Below, in pieces: positions 21,896 through 33,330 of a stretch of DNA of 64,000 nucleotides. A program made the translations under genes and the position numbers. Position 1 is the stretch's first letter. The number at the start of each line of letters is the position of its first letter. The notes beneath the pieces are model-generated. The model saw only the letters and a list, made by a program, of their open reading frames with translations, had not been told where the DNA came from and did no database searches. The stretch is from Bubalus kerabau (Eukaryota; Chordata; Mammalia; Artiodactyla; Bovidae), in the NCBI RefSeq assembly GCF_029407905.1, contig NC_073624.1, positions 114,762,001 to 114,826,000 on the forward strand. Direction: 5' to 3'.

Positions 21896-22080
21896 ACCAG
21901 CGGTTCTCAAACCTAAATGTTCAGAACCTCTCTGAGGGTTTATTACAACTTAGCTGGCGGTGCCCCATCCCCAGCCCTATTCATTCAGACAGTCTGAAAG
22001 GAGCTTGAGACGTTGCATTTCTAACATTCCTAGGTGATGTAGTAGATACTGCTGGCTCTGGAACCCCACTTTAAGAACTT
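21896..22080 (+). mobile_element. MER5A-like hAT DNA transposon remnant
   Basis: Shows the MER5 layout: 'cggttctcaaacctaaatg', 'ccccatccccagccctattc', 'gcatttctaacattcctagg tgatg', and a terminal 'ccccactttaagaactt'. Non-autonomous, about 185 bp. Confidence 0.75.
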
Positions 22081-22091
22081 ATGGGCTGAGA

Positions 22092-22305
22092 CTAGTGGTT
22101 TTCAACTGGGTCCTCCTGAGGGGACATTTAGCAGAATTAGGAGACAGTTTTGTTTGTCACAAATGGGGATGTGGTGTTTCTGACACCTTGGAGAAGAGGC
22201 CAATGATGCTGCTACACACGCTACAATGACAGGGAACCTCCTCCCACCCAACAAAGAATTACGCAGACTACATGTCAGTGGTTCCAAGGTTGAGAAATTC
22301 TGGCT
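22092..22305 (+). mobile_element. MER20-like hAT DNA transposon remnant
   Basis: Starts 'ctagtggttttcaactgggt', contains 'ggggacatttagcagaatta', 'ttgtttgtcacaaatgggg' and 'caacaaagaattacgcagac', and ends 'aaggttgagaaattctggc'. The ends form the expected short terminal inverted repeats (agtggtt...caac / gttgagaaa). Confidence 0.78.
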
Positions 22306-25300
22306 TAGATTAAGTTATACTGTATTTGTAAATGACTTAGAAATGTCAGTGGCTTACAGTAACAAAGATGCACTTTTGCTCACATTAATGTCCACTCTAC
22401 ATTGGCTGCAGTTCTGATCCAGGTACCCTTCATACTAAGAGCCATACTAAAAGAGCAACTTCCCCTAGTTGGGGATAAGAGGGAAAAAGATGAGAAATAC
22501 CAGATTCTGCTCAAGAATGGCTCATGTCATTTTTCCATTCATAATTACTGGTCAAACTAATCCACATGGTCCATTCTGATTCAGTGGGGCAAAACATATA
22601 ATCTTCCTGTAGGAGTGAATTTAGGAAGAGGTGGCTAAGTCCACTGGATTAAGTAATGAGGAGCTGGTTATTCTGAAGACATAATCCTAATAGAGAAAAG
22701 CATCAAAAGGGCATTTGTGTTTGTTTCTTTGTTTAAAGACACTGTCAACTTGTAGTTATAGTAGTTCTTCCTCTGGGAACTATATCCTTAAGTCCTTAAG
22801 TCTACCCTGAACAACAGCTGGGAAACTAATTATTGCTTCTCTAGAGGCAGTTATCTCTTCTTGCTTTGGGAGTACATTTAAACATGGGTGTATTCATATG
22901 TATTTATATTAAACTGTTTAAATGCATGTTACACAAGGTGGAAGAGGAAGCCTCAGGGCATAAGAGACAAACACCCCCAATCAATGCTGAAGATGTGAAT
23001 CACTTTAATTTAGCCAATACCTCACATAAAACATAGCTACTACAATGTTCTGAGAAGGAATGTTTTTGAGTTCTTTAGTAAGCATAATTATAAAGTAACT
23101 ATTTAAGTAGAAGATCTAAACTGATTTAAAATGACCCGAGCTTGATCATCTTAGTCTTTATAAATGTCCAAGAAAGAGGCAAGATAAATGATCATTTTCA
23201 AAGATCTTAAATATGAAGTATTTCCCATTATTCAATACAAAGTCTGGAAAGTCAGAAAAAGACACATGTAACCATTAGTTTATCTCTCTGTTTAATCTAA
23301 ATTCTTACTTCCTGAATCCATCCAATTATTTAATTAAGTTTTTACAAATGACATATTAGCTTTGCTGATTCTGTTTCAGTTTGGCATCTACCATCATTTT
23401 TCAGTTGAATATAAATTCTAGATAAAGGTGAAAAAATGGATTAAATAAATGTGATACACATTGGTAGATAGCCTTATGCAAAACAAGGGACATGTGTGGA
23501 TGTATGTACTAAAAATTATCTAAAAACTTTCTAAATGATTCCAGTGAAATGAAAAGTAAAGCCCACTTAGCATCTGGCAGAATCTCTTGGCACCTGATGA
23601 AAGGGATGGTTTCTGCAGCCAAATTCTTTTTGTCAATGAAATAAAGAATAAAACCCAAGCCAAGCAGTAAAATCTAAACCGCTATTTCAGCTGAACTTGT
23701 AATATTGAGAGGATGGCATGACTCCTAAAGGATAGGCTGGAAGCAAGCAGCTTACTCACTCTGTCACAAATTTCATGAAACACATCACCTGACTGCAATA
23801 CTTAATAGGAACATCATCATCAGATTGGGTGAGTATTACTAGTTTGCTCCCCAAGAACATGAGAAACAATAGGAAACTTGGGAGAAATACATAGAGACTT
23901 TGGAGGGATACAAGGTTTCCAAACTGTAAAAGTCTTGGGCTTTATCTAGAAAATGCTATTTTATTGAGTGTCATGCATTTCTGACACTTATATTTACACC
24001 TCAATTTAACTACATTTCTAACCTCTGGGACCATTTAATCATGAAGACATTGCTCTTATTAATTCACATGAGTTATATAGCAAGCTGAGCTTCCCAGGTA
24101 ATTTAGTGAATCCCTCTAACAATTCTGCTTTTCAAAATGAACCATTCAGGTTTGCTCCTTAGCAGTATCAGAGAACTTTACAGGTCATGCATCTCACTGG
24201 TCATGCAATAGAGGTGCTTTTAATGTTTGTTTAAGCACAGACGGGGATTTTCTTGGGTAACACAACATAAAAGTGCAGGGAAGAAGGAAGAGAGAGTTTC
24301 TGACGTGGCTTGCTCAAGAGCTCAGACATTGAGCTAATTCTCTCCTACTTCAGGTTCTGTTTTCTCTACATTTGTTTCACGGGAGGGTGAAGGTAACTGC
24401 CAGCACCTCCAAGCTTTCTTTTGATTAACTTCGGATGTAGTGGAAAAACATAGGTCTCTTTCCTAACAGTCAAGTAAAGTTCTGAGACTGATTCTCACTG
24501 GTTCCAATTCAACTGACTTGGGCCACATGTCCACCCCTGAAAGAGTCACTGTGGTCAACAGAATGGGTTGTTCTGAAAGGATCTGCTTGGATAAATTTCA
24601 TCTGAACCATATGAACGAAGGTTGATGAGGCTGTGATTGATTCCCAAAAAGAAAATCAAGGCACTGTTTTTAGAAGATGTGGCAATGCGGTCAGGTAAGA
24701 CTGTACCAGGACATCATGTCCACTGTGAAGCCAATAATATTTAATATACAGAGCATCTAACTTGATTGAGCCCCTTTCTAAATAATGCAATTTTGTATAT
24801 TTAAAATTATTTTCAGGCTTTTCCAAATTGTATAGCCTCTAAAAATTCACAAAATCTGATCTTATCCAGCCAAGACTAACTGCCTCAGAGGAGTTCTATA
24901 TTATTTACATGTATGAGGTCCCCATAGCAACATTTAGTGGTGAAGGTTCAACAATAACATGAGCATTGAAACTGTGGGTTAAGAAAATCTCAAATGTGCT
25001 CAGTGTTACAACAAGAAATATATGAAAATAGTAAGGTAAGTATTTTTTTTCATTGAAGTTGCTTTTCCCTGGAATATTATATACTGATTTCTTTGTCCAT
25101 TAGAATTCTACTGTACACATGTGATCTTCTTTTAAGCCCTAACTAAATCTTTACAGCAAAGTTAGTTGTTCCCATAAGTCTAGTAATTCAATTATTCGTG
25201 GTGTTAAAGTTTGTCTCTTATTCCTCTATAGGACAGCTCATGTCTTAGTCATGTTTGTTTTCCTAGTCCTTGGCATGCTTGGCATTTATAAAGTACCACT

Positions 25301-25748
25301 GATGATTATGGAATATAAACCATATCTCACAACAATCCTGTGAGCTTATTAAGCATAATTATAGTCACCTCATAAAAAAAAGAGAACCAAGAAACAGTTC
25401 AAACCGCTAAATAATAGCAGTGCAAAAGCCAGAATTATTTTTTTCTACTTCCTAGAACATTTATCTTCTCATAGCTCACACTGTCTTTGAAAACATTTTC
25501 TACAGGCCAGTCTAAGGTATGGCTTAGCAATAAAATCAAGTGTTTGTGTACTTTGTGGTTTCTCAATAAGAGAAATCAGAAAGAGAAAGAAAGTGGTGGA
25601 AAGGATCGAGAAAAGTTTTTTTTTTTTTTATTATGATTGGAGAGAGAGCAGCATCCTGTGGGCTATAGAGTGATTTGGTATAGAGGGAGATATTAAAGAG
25701 GTAGAAAAGAAACTATTTCAAGTAAAAGTGGAGTAAACACATATACAA
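22306..25748. other. Repeat-poor intronic stretch, 3.4 kb
   Basis: No transposon, exon or RNA gene recognised; only a poly-T run at 25615-25630. Its unique-looking character stands out in this repeat-laden intron. Confidence 0.45.
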
Positions 25749-25958
25749 GCTGACCATTGGAAAAGACCCTGATGCTGGGAAATACTGAAGGCAGGAGGAG
25801 AAGGAGATAACAGAGGATGAGATAGTTGGATGGCATCACTGACTCAATGGACATGAGTTTGAGCAAGCTCTGGGAGATAAAACAGGGATGCCTGGCGTGC
25901 TGCAGTCCATGGGGTCACAAAGAGTTGAACACGACTTAGCAACTGGACAACAACAAAT
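25749..25958 (+). mobile_element. BovB LINE 3' end
   Basis: From 'ctgaccattggaaaagaccc' to 'acttagcaactggacaacaa'; 5'-truncated 210-bp tail fragment. Confidence 0.9.
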
Positions 25959-26264
25959 AAGTATAAATGCTGGGCATGGGTAGGTATGGTGGCAGGGGTT
26001 TGTGAAATTTTTTTCTCTGCTTAAATGGTATTAGAGATTTGAAGAGCAGAGAAAAGGTATAAAATTGTCATCCAAAACATTGAGATTGTTCTTAGATGAC
26101 AAAAAAGACTAAATGCACCAGAGAAATATAGAATGATTGCCAGGCAGCATTAATTACTCAGTTAAGGTTGGTGGTCATGAATGTAAAACCAATCACATCA
26201 ACATGTCATGTGTTTTTCTCCAGGTTCATTCATTGCTGGTATAGACTAGGTGGAGATTTGAATG

Positions 26265-27246
26265 TCACTAGGTCAGGAAGCAATAGTTAGAACTGGACAT
26301 GGAAAAACAGACTGGTTCCAAATAGGAAAAGGAGTATGTCAAGGCTGTATATTGTCACCCTGCTTATTTAACTTATATGCAGAGTACATCATGAGAAACG
26401 CTGGACTGGAAGAAACACAAGCTGGAATCAAGATTGCCGGGAGAAATATCAATAACCTCAGATATGCAGATGACACCACCCTTATGGCAGAAAGTGAAGA
26501 GGAACTCAAAAGCCTCTTGATGAAAGTGAAAGTGGAGAGTGAAAAAGTTGGCTTAAAGCTCAACATTCAGAAAACGAAGATCATGGCATCTGGTCCCATC
26601 ACTTCATGGCAAATCGATGGGGAAACAGTGGAAACAGTGTCAGACTTTATTTTTTGAGCTCCAAAATCACTGCAGATGGTGACTGCAGCCATGAAATTAA
26701 AAGATGTTTACTCCTTGGAAGGAAAGTTATGACCAACCTAGATAGCATATTCAAAAGGAGAGACATTATTTTGCCAACAAAGGTTCATCTAGTTCAAGGC
26801 TATGGTTTTTCCTGTGGTCATGTATGGATGTGAGAGTTGGACTGTGAAAAAGGCTGAGCGCCGAAGAATTGATGCCTTTGAACTGTGGTGTTGGAGAAGA
26901 CTCTTGAGAGTCCCTAGGACTGCAAGGAGATCCAACCAGTCCATTCTGAAGGAGATCAGCCCCGGGATTTCTTTGGAAGGAATGATGCTGAAGCTGAAAC
27001 TCTAGTACTTTGGCCACCTCATGCGAAGAGTTGACTCATTGGAAAAGACTGATGCTGGGAGGGATTGGGGGCAGGAGGAGAAGGGGACGGTAGAGGATGA
27101 GATGGCTGGATTGCATCACTGATTTGATGGACGTGAGTCTCAGTGAACTCCGGGAGCTGGTGATGGACAGGGAGGCCTGGCGTGCTGGGATTCATGGGGT
27201 TGCAGAGAGTCGGACATGACTGAGCGACTGAACTGAACTGAACTGA
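26265..27246 (+). mobile_element. BovB LINE with a preserved reverse-transcriptase active site
   Basis: About 980 bp from the RT domain to the terminal ACTGA repeats, close to the BovB consensus. The YADD catalytic box is intact at 26463-26474 (NLRYADDTTLMAESEEELKS). A one-base loss in the T-run near 26650 shifts the frame and gives an immediate TGA. It lacks the N-terminal endonuclease. Confidence 0.93.
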
Positions 27247-29031
27247 GGTCTATGGTTTCATCCAATGAGTACAATGCAGTAAGAGAGGGGTAAGGGAGTA
27301 AAGAGTACTTGCAAAAGTAAAATCATATTCCGTCACTATCGGAATTCATCTGATTAAGGAAGGAAGGACATGTAGAGTTTGATGAGGGTAAGTAAAAGGT
27401 AGTGGGATCAACAATTTAGACATCTTAGAATCAGTAGTGTTGTCAGAGAATGAAAGGGAGCACATTGAAAAGAAAGGAGGTTGCCATGAGCAAGAGTGGG
27501 CTGCATGCCAGTGGGATTATAGAGAAGGTGCAGATTCTGATGATGCCCAGATCTAGGGTATGAACAGGAGAGTAAGTAGCTCAAGGAGGGATAAGAAGAC
27601 AAGATCATCAGAAGAAACGCCAGGGTTTGCCATCTCACTGGTCTACTTCCCTATGACTACCATCCTCTCATCACTGCTCTATCAGTATTCTCTCACCTGG
27701 ATCTCTCCAATTATGGCACTCCAATGATAGCTTACTGAATATAAGGGAATATCTTTCCTTCATGAAATCTCCAGTTTGCATTGACAGAAATTTCCAATAT
27801 TCCACCACAGACTCACTTTAAATACATGATCATAAGAATGACACAATCAAATCAGCCTCGTTTAGGCACTTATTTGCCATTTTCTTTCTTTTATTATATT
27901 CCTATCTAAATTATAGACTCAAATCTATGATTCTACAACAATAATTATTATAAAAGCTAATATTATACCTTCTAATAAATCCATCAAGCTATTGTATAAT
28001 GTTAAAGTCTAGTTTATATTTCACTTTCAAATATTTCATTAAAACCAGAACATTAAATGGAAATTTTTTTTAAAAATTCCAGTTTTACTGAGATACAATT
28101 GGCATATAGTACTGTATAACTTTAAGGTGTACAACATAATGATTTGACTTACATAAGTAGAAATATTAGCTGGAAGTATGAAAAAATGATCAAATGGTCA
28201 AAAGAATAAAGAAAATGAAGAAAGAATCAAAAATGCTGTTGCTTCAGAGACACTAAGTGATATAGTAATTTCAGAAAAACAAGTTTCTTTGTAAAATTCA
28301 CATAAAAATCTGAAGTCAAAGTGTAATAAATTCATTTTCTGCTACAGATTTGAGTTCTTGTAATTTGTAGGCATACTGATACTATTTGAAGGCATTCATG
28401 AATAAAGAAACATGTAAAACATATACATCTCCATACCACACTATGTTTAAATAATATATAGTCACAATACAGATACATATCATCCATCACCATGGGGTTA
28501 TCTGGAACTATGGGAAACCAACACCTTCTCCTAGTGATCGAAAAAAATCTACCAATTGTTCAAGCAATTCCCCCCATAACATCCCCATAGCTATGCCCTG
28601 GCATTACCATTTCAGCCGTTACCCTGCACTGACCCATGTTAATTCCCGCATGAAAACTCTAAAGCCTAATCCCACGGATGTTAATTCCAAAAGCAGCCCT
28701 TGGGACGCTGTGCTGTCACTGTTGTCAATATCCATGGGTGGGTACTGCAGTAACGGCTAACGCTTGCCAACGTGTTTAAAGTCTGATGAAGTGAGGAAGT
28801 TTCTTAACTTCCAAATTTGTGATATGGTTAGGCTCATGAGCTTCAGAGCAGTATTTTGAGTCCTTGGAGTACTGTGGTAATTAAAAAAAAAAAATAGTTC
28901 TTTTAGTTTTTTCCTTAGAAATAGACAAGGGCTGAGCCAGAGATTTATTGAACTAACAAATATACCTCTATGTCTATGCATTCTTATACGTGGAAACAGA
29001 TAAAATGTTCTTCAACCCTCTTCCCCCTTGT
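27247..29031. other. Intronic sequence; possible old L1 piece
   Basis: Mostly unrecognised. Positions 28075-28180 ('ccagttttactgagatacaa', 'ctttaaggtgtacaacataa') resemble the antisense 3' end of an old L1, and a poly-A run lies at 28881-28893. No exon was found. Confidence 0.4.
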
Positions 29032-29250
29032 TGTTGTTCAGTCGCCCAGTCATGTCCGACTCTTTGTGACCCCATGGACTGCAGCATGCCAAGCTTCCCT
29101 GTCCCTCACCATCTCCTGGAGTTTGCCCAAGTTCAAGTTCATCACATCAGTGATGCCATCATCAGTGATGCCATTCAGTGATCTCATCCCCTGATTTCTG
29201 CCTTCTCCTTCTGCCCTCGATCTTTCCCAGAATCAGGGACTTTTTCTCCT
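29032..29250 (-). mobile_element. BovB 3' end, antisense
   Basis: Starts 'gttgttcagtcgcccagtca' and runs to 'cagaatcagggactttttc'. It contains a local duplication of 'catcagtgatgccat' at about 29142-29178. Confidence 0.9.
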
Positions 29251-29582
29251 TCGGAGCATTGTATTGTGTTAAGAGCCTACTTGGCTCCTTGTGAATATTG
29301 AGCTCTATATAACAAAATTATACCAAAAGGCTTCGCTATGTGCCGAGGCTTATCCAGATCCTAGGAAAAACAATGCACTAATGGTGAGAATCTGACAAAT
29401 TGGGTCTGGAATTTGTATATGGCTTTTTTTTTTACATTATTTATATAAAATGAAAAAAATTTCCATAATTAGATTTTTCATAGAACACACATTTAGAGCC
29501 ACTCTGAAGAAATATACAAAATAATACAGAATTGAAGATAAAGTAGGGTTGGACTGACCATGAGAATTTAACATTCCCACCT

Positions 29583-30868
29583 TGCAGGGAGCCGGCGGGA
29601 GGACCTCCATCCGCGGCAAAGGTCATGAGGAAGGAGGCTCGACATACGCAAAGGCAGGATTGAGCCTCAGGAGTCCCCCTGGAAATTCTCGAGCATCTAC
29701 CCCCATAACCAGAGCCTGCCTACTTTACTACTTTGTGCTCTCACCTACACCTCTGACTTTATGGGGGGCTGTCCCCCACCACCTCTTTCGGAGAAGGAGT
29801 TAAAAACTCCTGGGCGTGACAAGAGTGTTTTAACCTACAAACTCCTCTGAAGGTTCTCTAGCCTGCCTGACAGGATTGTCCGGCCACATGTGATTGCTCA
29901 CAGCCTCCCAACCGTGAGAGGCACGAGATGCTTTAAACCTTCTAAAAACAGGTTCCTTAGAAAAGTTAGAAAACCATTAGTATAAGTATAGTGGGCTGAT
30001 TAGAAATTGTATTGGTGAAGGGTTTTTCAATTGTTGAGCCAATATTTGTTGCTAAGTCTCCACATCCCCTGCCCTTACATTAATGAATATATAGAAGAAA
30101 TAAGTATTAACCTTTGATATTAATCATGTTAGACCTTAGGCTAAGTGAATTCTTTGCTTAATTAAAACCCACTACACCCTCACCCTATAGGAATGTAACT
30201 TTATCTGGTACCTTTGGAAGGTGGAGTCTTTTTTAAGAATAATCACCCCTGGAGAAATAAGTGTCCTGGTTGACTGACCGCTGTCACAAGGAGAGGGTCA
30301 TAAATTGTCAGCAGGCCCCCTGACCAGAAGATGATGTAACACCCCTAAGACCTCTGTATACATTTGTATAAAGCACCTGACTTTGATAAAAGTCAGGACT
30401 GCTGACCCCACGTGACTTTTGCATAACATCACAGTGTATAAAAGTAGACCATGGAAAATAAAGAATGGGGATCAGTTTCTCAAAATACTGGTCTCCCCAT
30501 GTCGCTCTCTCTCTCAAACTCTGGCTGAGTCTCCATCTGGAGTGCGGAACCCACCAAGCTTACTAATTTCGCCTGGGCTTCTAAGATCCGACCGGGGAGG
30601 CCTCAGTGTCTCCTCTCCTTCGGGAGAACAGAAGGATGCCTGCGGCCTACGTAAGTGGTGCAAGCTTCTTGTCTTGAAGTTTTATTGGTCTCCCATGTAA
30701 ACCAAGCTACTCAGCCTCTTTTCTCCACTGAATTTCCTACTGAGCTATCCACATTCTATTACTCTTTACATCTCTAATTAATATCTAATTGAAGCTATTG
30801 TATCCTGATCCTCGCCGACGCCGTCCCCGCTTCGAACTCCCTGGATCAGCCGGGGCTGGACCTCGGCA
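29583..30868 (+). mobile_element. Solo LTR of a class II (betaretrovirus-like) bovine ERV
   Basis: A 1286-bp element opening TGCAGGG and closing CTCGGCA, with a perfect 6-bp target duplication ccacct on each side (29577-29582 and 30869-30874). A 6-bp duplication fits class II elements. Inside are a TATAAAA at 30437-30443, an AATAAA at 30457-30462 and a 9-bp stem at 30376-30397. No internal viral genes flank it, so the provirus was reduced to one LTR by LTR-LTR recombination. Its transcriptional sense is opposite to NAV3. Confidence 0.88.
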
Positions 30869-30874
30869 CCACCT

Positions 30875-31225
30875 GATCATTAATATTTTTTAAATCTGCA
30901 AATACATACAAGGACTGCCTTATTAACAACAGAAGTTTCTCCAGATTGTCTCTGAGAGTATTCAACTTGACTGAGGGCAACAATTACTTAAAATCTCAGC
31001 CTCTGAGAGCACTACCCTTCTTTATAGAATTCTTTACTGAATAACAAAGAGATCATTCGAAGCAGAACAGTCAAATACCTAAACATCTCTGAAGCATGAA
31101 ATGTACACAGTCCATATATGCCTAAGGGAAAACAGTATAGCACAAACATGACTTAATAAAAAAGACTTATGTAGAGAGATTACAAGAATTCTGAGTTTGA
31201 CCTATGCGTCAATCAGGTCACTTAC
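30875..31225. other. Intronic sequence between the LTR and exon 31226-31341
   Basis: Unique-looking, nothing recognised. Confidence 0.4.
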
Positions 31226-31341
31226 CAGATATCTCCTCTAGGCACTGCTTAGCTGTCTTACTGTATGATAAATCCATCTTGGTAGGGCTGGTGCAGGAGT
31301 CGGCAGATGGTAAAGAAGTCCCTTCATTTTCTGGATGAGCT
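31226..31341 (-). CDS. NAV3: NAV3 internal exon, 116 nt
   Basis: This internal exon encodes AHPENEGTSLPSADSCTSPT, then KMDLSYSKTAKQCLEEIS, then G split across the junction. It follows the FIYR end of exon 45042-46068 in phase (AG plus A gives Arg). It ends in phase 1 (TCT G) with a near-ideal donor gtaagtg. The acceptor is gttaatttcag. In the long isoform the last G joins GT at the start of exon 9245-9353 to make Gly. The alternative first exon 18427-18946 ends in the same phase and would replace this exon and everything upstream. A 1286-bp solo LTR begins 357 bp downstream of the donor, and an imperfect tandem duplication lies about 130 bp upstream of the acceptor. Confidence 0.94.
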
Positions 31342-31474
31342 CTGAAATTAACCAAGAAGACAGAAATGCAGATTGCTGTCATCAGTGACTCATCAAAGTT
31401 CTCTAACACAGGAAGAAATCAATGTATTAAAAGTTTTCTATTAAGGTGAATGAGCATTTCTTTATGTCTGAGAA

Positions 31475-31584
31475 ATTTCTTTATTTTTCACATAAAACTG
31501 AGACACACTGGTTGTAGTGAGATATTAAATCAGATTTCCTTATTTTTCACATACAACCCAAGTTGTAATGAGATGTTAAATCAG
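31475..31584. repeat. Imperfect tandem duplication
   Basis: Two diverged units (31475-31533 and 31534-31584) share 'ttatttttcacata' near the start and 'gagatnttaaatcag' at the end, with an 8-bp length difference. It lies just upstream of the acceptor of exon 31226-31341. Confidence 0.75.
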
Positions 31585-32064
31585 ATTTCTTAGACTTTTC
31601 TAAGTTGAAAGCTTGTAATTACCAATGTATTCTTTTTTGACAAAAGGTTTGAAAAGATTATTTTTTTCTTTTTGCTGTTTTAGATAAAGTCTGGCTAAAT
31701 TGTGTTCTTCTGAGAATAATAAAAGCATTGAAAATAACCCAAATATTCCTTCCCTGCAAATTCTATAAAATATATCCTAAAATACAAAGTATATATAAAA
31801 TAAATACTGACTTTGCTATGGGCTATAAATGTCACTATGATGTTTTCATTTCAGATAAAAAGTCAATCAAAAAGAAATTCTCATTCTGAAAATACCCTTT
31901 TTATATTGTTTTATATTTGTCTATACATGTACATGGATATGTATTTGTGTGTGATTAATATGTAAAGATTGGGCCTAATTAAATAAAAAGCTCTCCACAG
32001 AGGGACCTCACATGTTTTGATAGTCCAGTCTTCATGCAATGTTTTAAGAGGCTCTCTCTTTCCT

Positions 32065-32339
32065 TGCTGCTGCTGCTGCTAAGTCGCTTCGGTCATGTCC
32101 GACTCTGTGAGACCCCATAGATGGCCTCCTACCAGGCCCCTCTGTCCTTGGAATTCTCCAGGCAAGAACACTGGAGTGGGTTGCCATTTCCTTCTCCAAT
32201 GCATGAAAGTGAAAAGTGAAAGTGAAGTCGCTCAGTCGTGTCTGACTCTTAGCGACCCATGGACTGCAGCCTACCAGGCTCCGCTGTCCATGGGATTTTC
32301 CAGGAGAGAATACTGGAGTGGGGTGCCATTGCCTTCTCC
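32065..32339 (-). repeat. Bov-A2 SINE, antisense
   Basis: Full two-unit element: GCT-repeat start (complement of the AGC tail), the 'catgaaagtgaaaagtgaaa' linker and the end 'gtgccattgccttctcc'. It is flanked by similar 'ctctctttcctt' / 'ctctctcctta' sequences, a probable target duplication. Confidence 0.93.
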
Positions 32340-33149
32340 ATCTCTCTCCTTATGCAGTTTCAAAATCTACAAATATTTGGTCAAGAATACCACATATTTA
32401 GAAAGTCCTCACCATGAAGTACAAGAGAAAGAAGGAGACAAGACAATACAGCACTGTACACTGGGCTTTGTTCTTCATAGTTACCTCATTGGTTTGGGGT
32501 CCCATTCCTACAGGGTTTGGACCATGGAAAGTAATCACTAAATATTTCTTACTTTAAAAAAAATCTAAAAAGAATATTTATATGTGAAAGAAAAATTCAG
32601 TATATCTTTAATAAATTTTCACTTAATATCTCATTTTTATTTTAAATCCTGATTTTGTTTAAGAGAAAATAAAGTGTAGTCACCTATGTTAGAAATATTT
32701 TTTTTTTTATCGGACATGTCTAGAAAGTCTGAAAAATTCATTAGGATCTTAATAAATCATGGAAAATTAAATGCTGTGTGTATGTATACAGGAATTGATA
32801 TAATAAAAGAAAGATAGAGCCATGTAAGAATTCATAGAAAGCTGCGCCTTGACCTCCAGTGATTTCTAGCAGACATTCCTAATTTTCAGGCGAAGTCCCA
32901 AATTACAAATACTTATTTCTCTCCTATTTTGACAGCACTTCATACTCTCACAATGTGACATTTGTGCAATTATTTGATAAATGTTCATCTCCAAAGTAGA
33001 GTCCATTCTCTTATTTGAGCTCACCGTTATACCCCAATGCCTAGCCCCACGTCTAGCATATATATGAATGAGTAAACCTTATCAGTAGTGATTATAAACA
33101 TAGTGTTCTTGGTGGGTAAAATATATGGAAGGAAGCATGGGATAATGAT
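32340..33149. other. Intronic sequence, nothing recognised
   Basis: AT-rich; no exon or repeat identified. Confidence 0.4.
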
Positions 33150-33330
33150 GCATGCTTTGGGTCTGGTTGGACACTTGGCTCTCTGAGCAGTTATTAACTC
33201 ATGTGACCTTGCTAAGTTACTTAGTTCCTCTGAACCTCAATTTGCTTATATGCAAAAGTAAAGACAAATATGTTCTTCACAAAATAACTGTGCACTCAAG
33301 AGCTATAATTAGTAAAGATCTGGAAAAACA
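33150..33330 (+). repeat. MIR SINE
   Basis: Pattern 'catgctttgggtctggttgg ... tgtgaccttgctaagttact ... ctctgaacctcaatttgctt' is typical of MIR. Confidence 0.75.

Noticed and set aside
26262..26657. 131-codon plus-strand frame with a reverse-transcriptase motif as a gene
   Set aside because: It is a 5'-truncated BovB LINE copy that ends at a frameshift; no promoter or endonuclease domain.
29583..30868. A complete endogenous provirus
   Set aside because: Target duplications abut a single LTR, with no internal viral genes and no second LTR.
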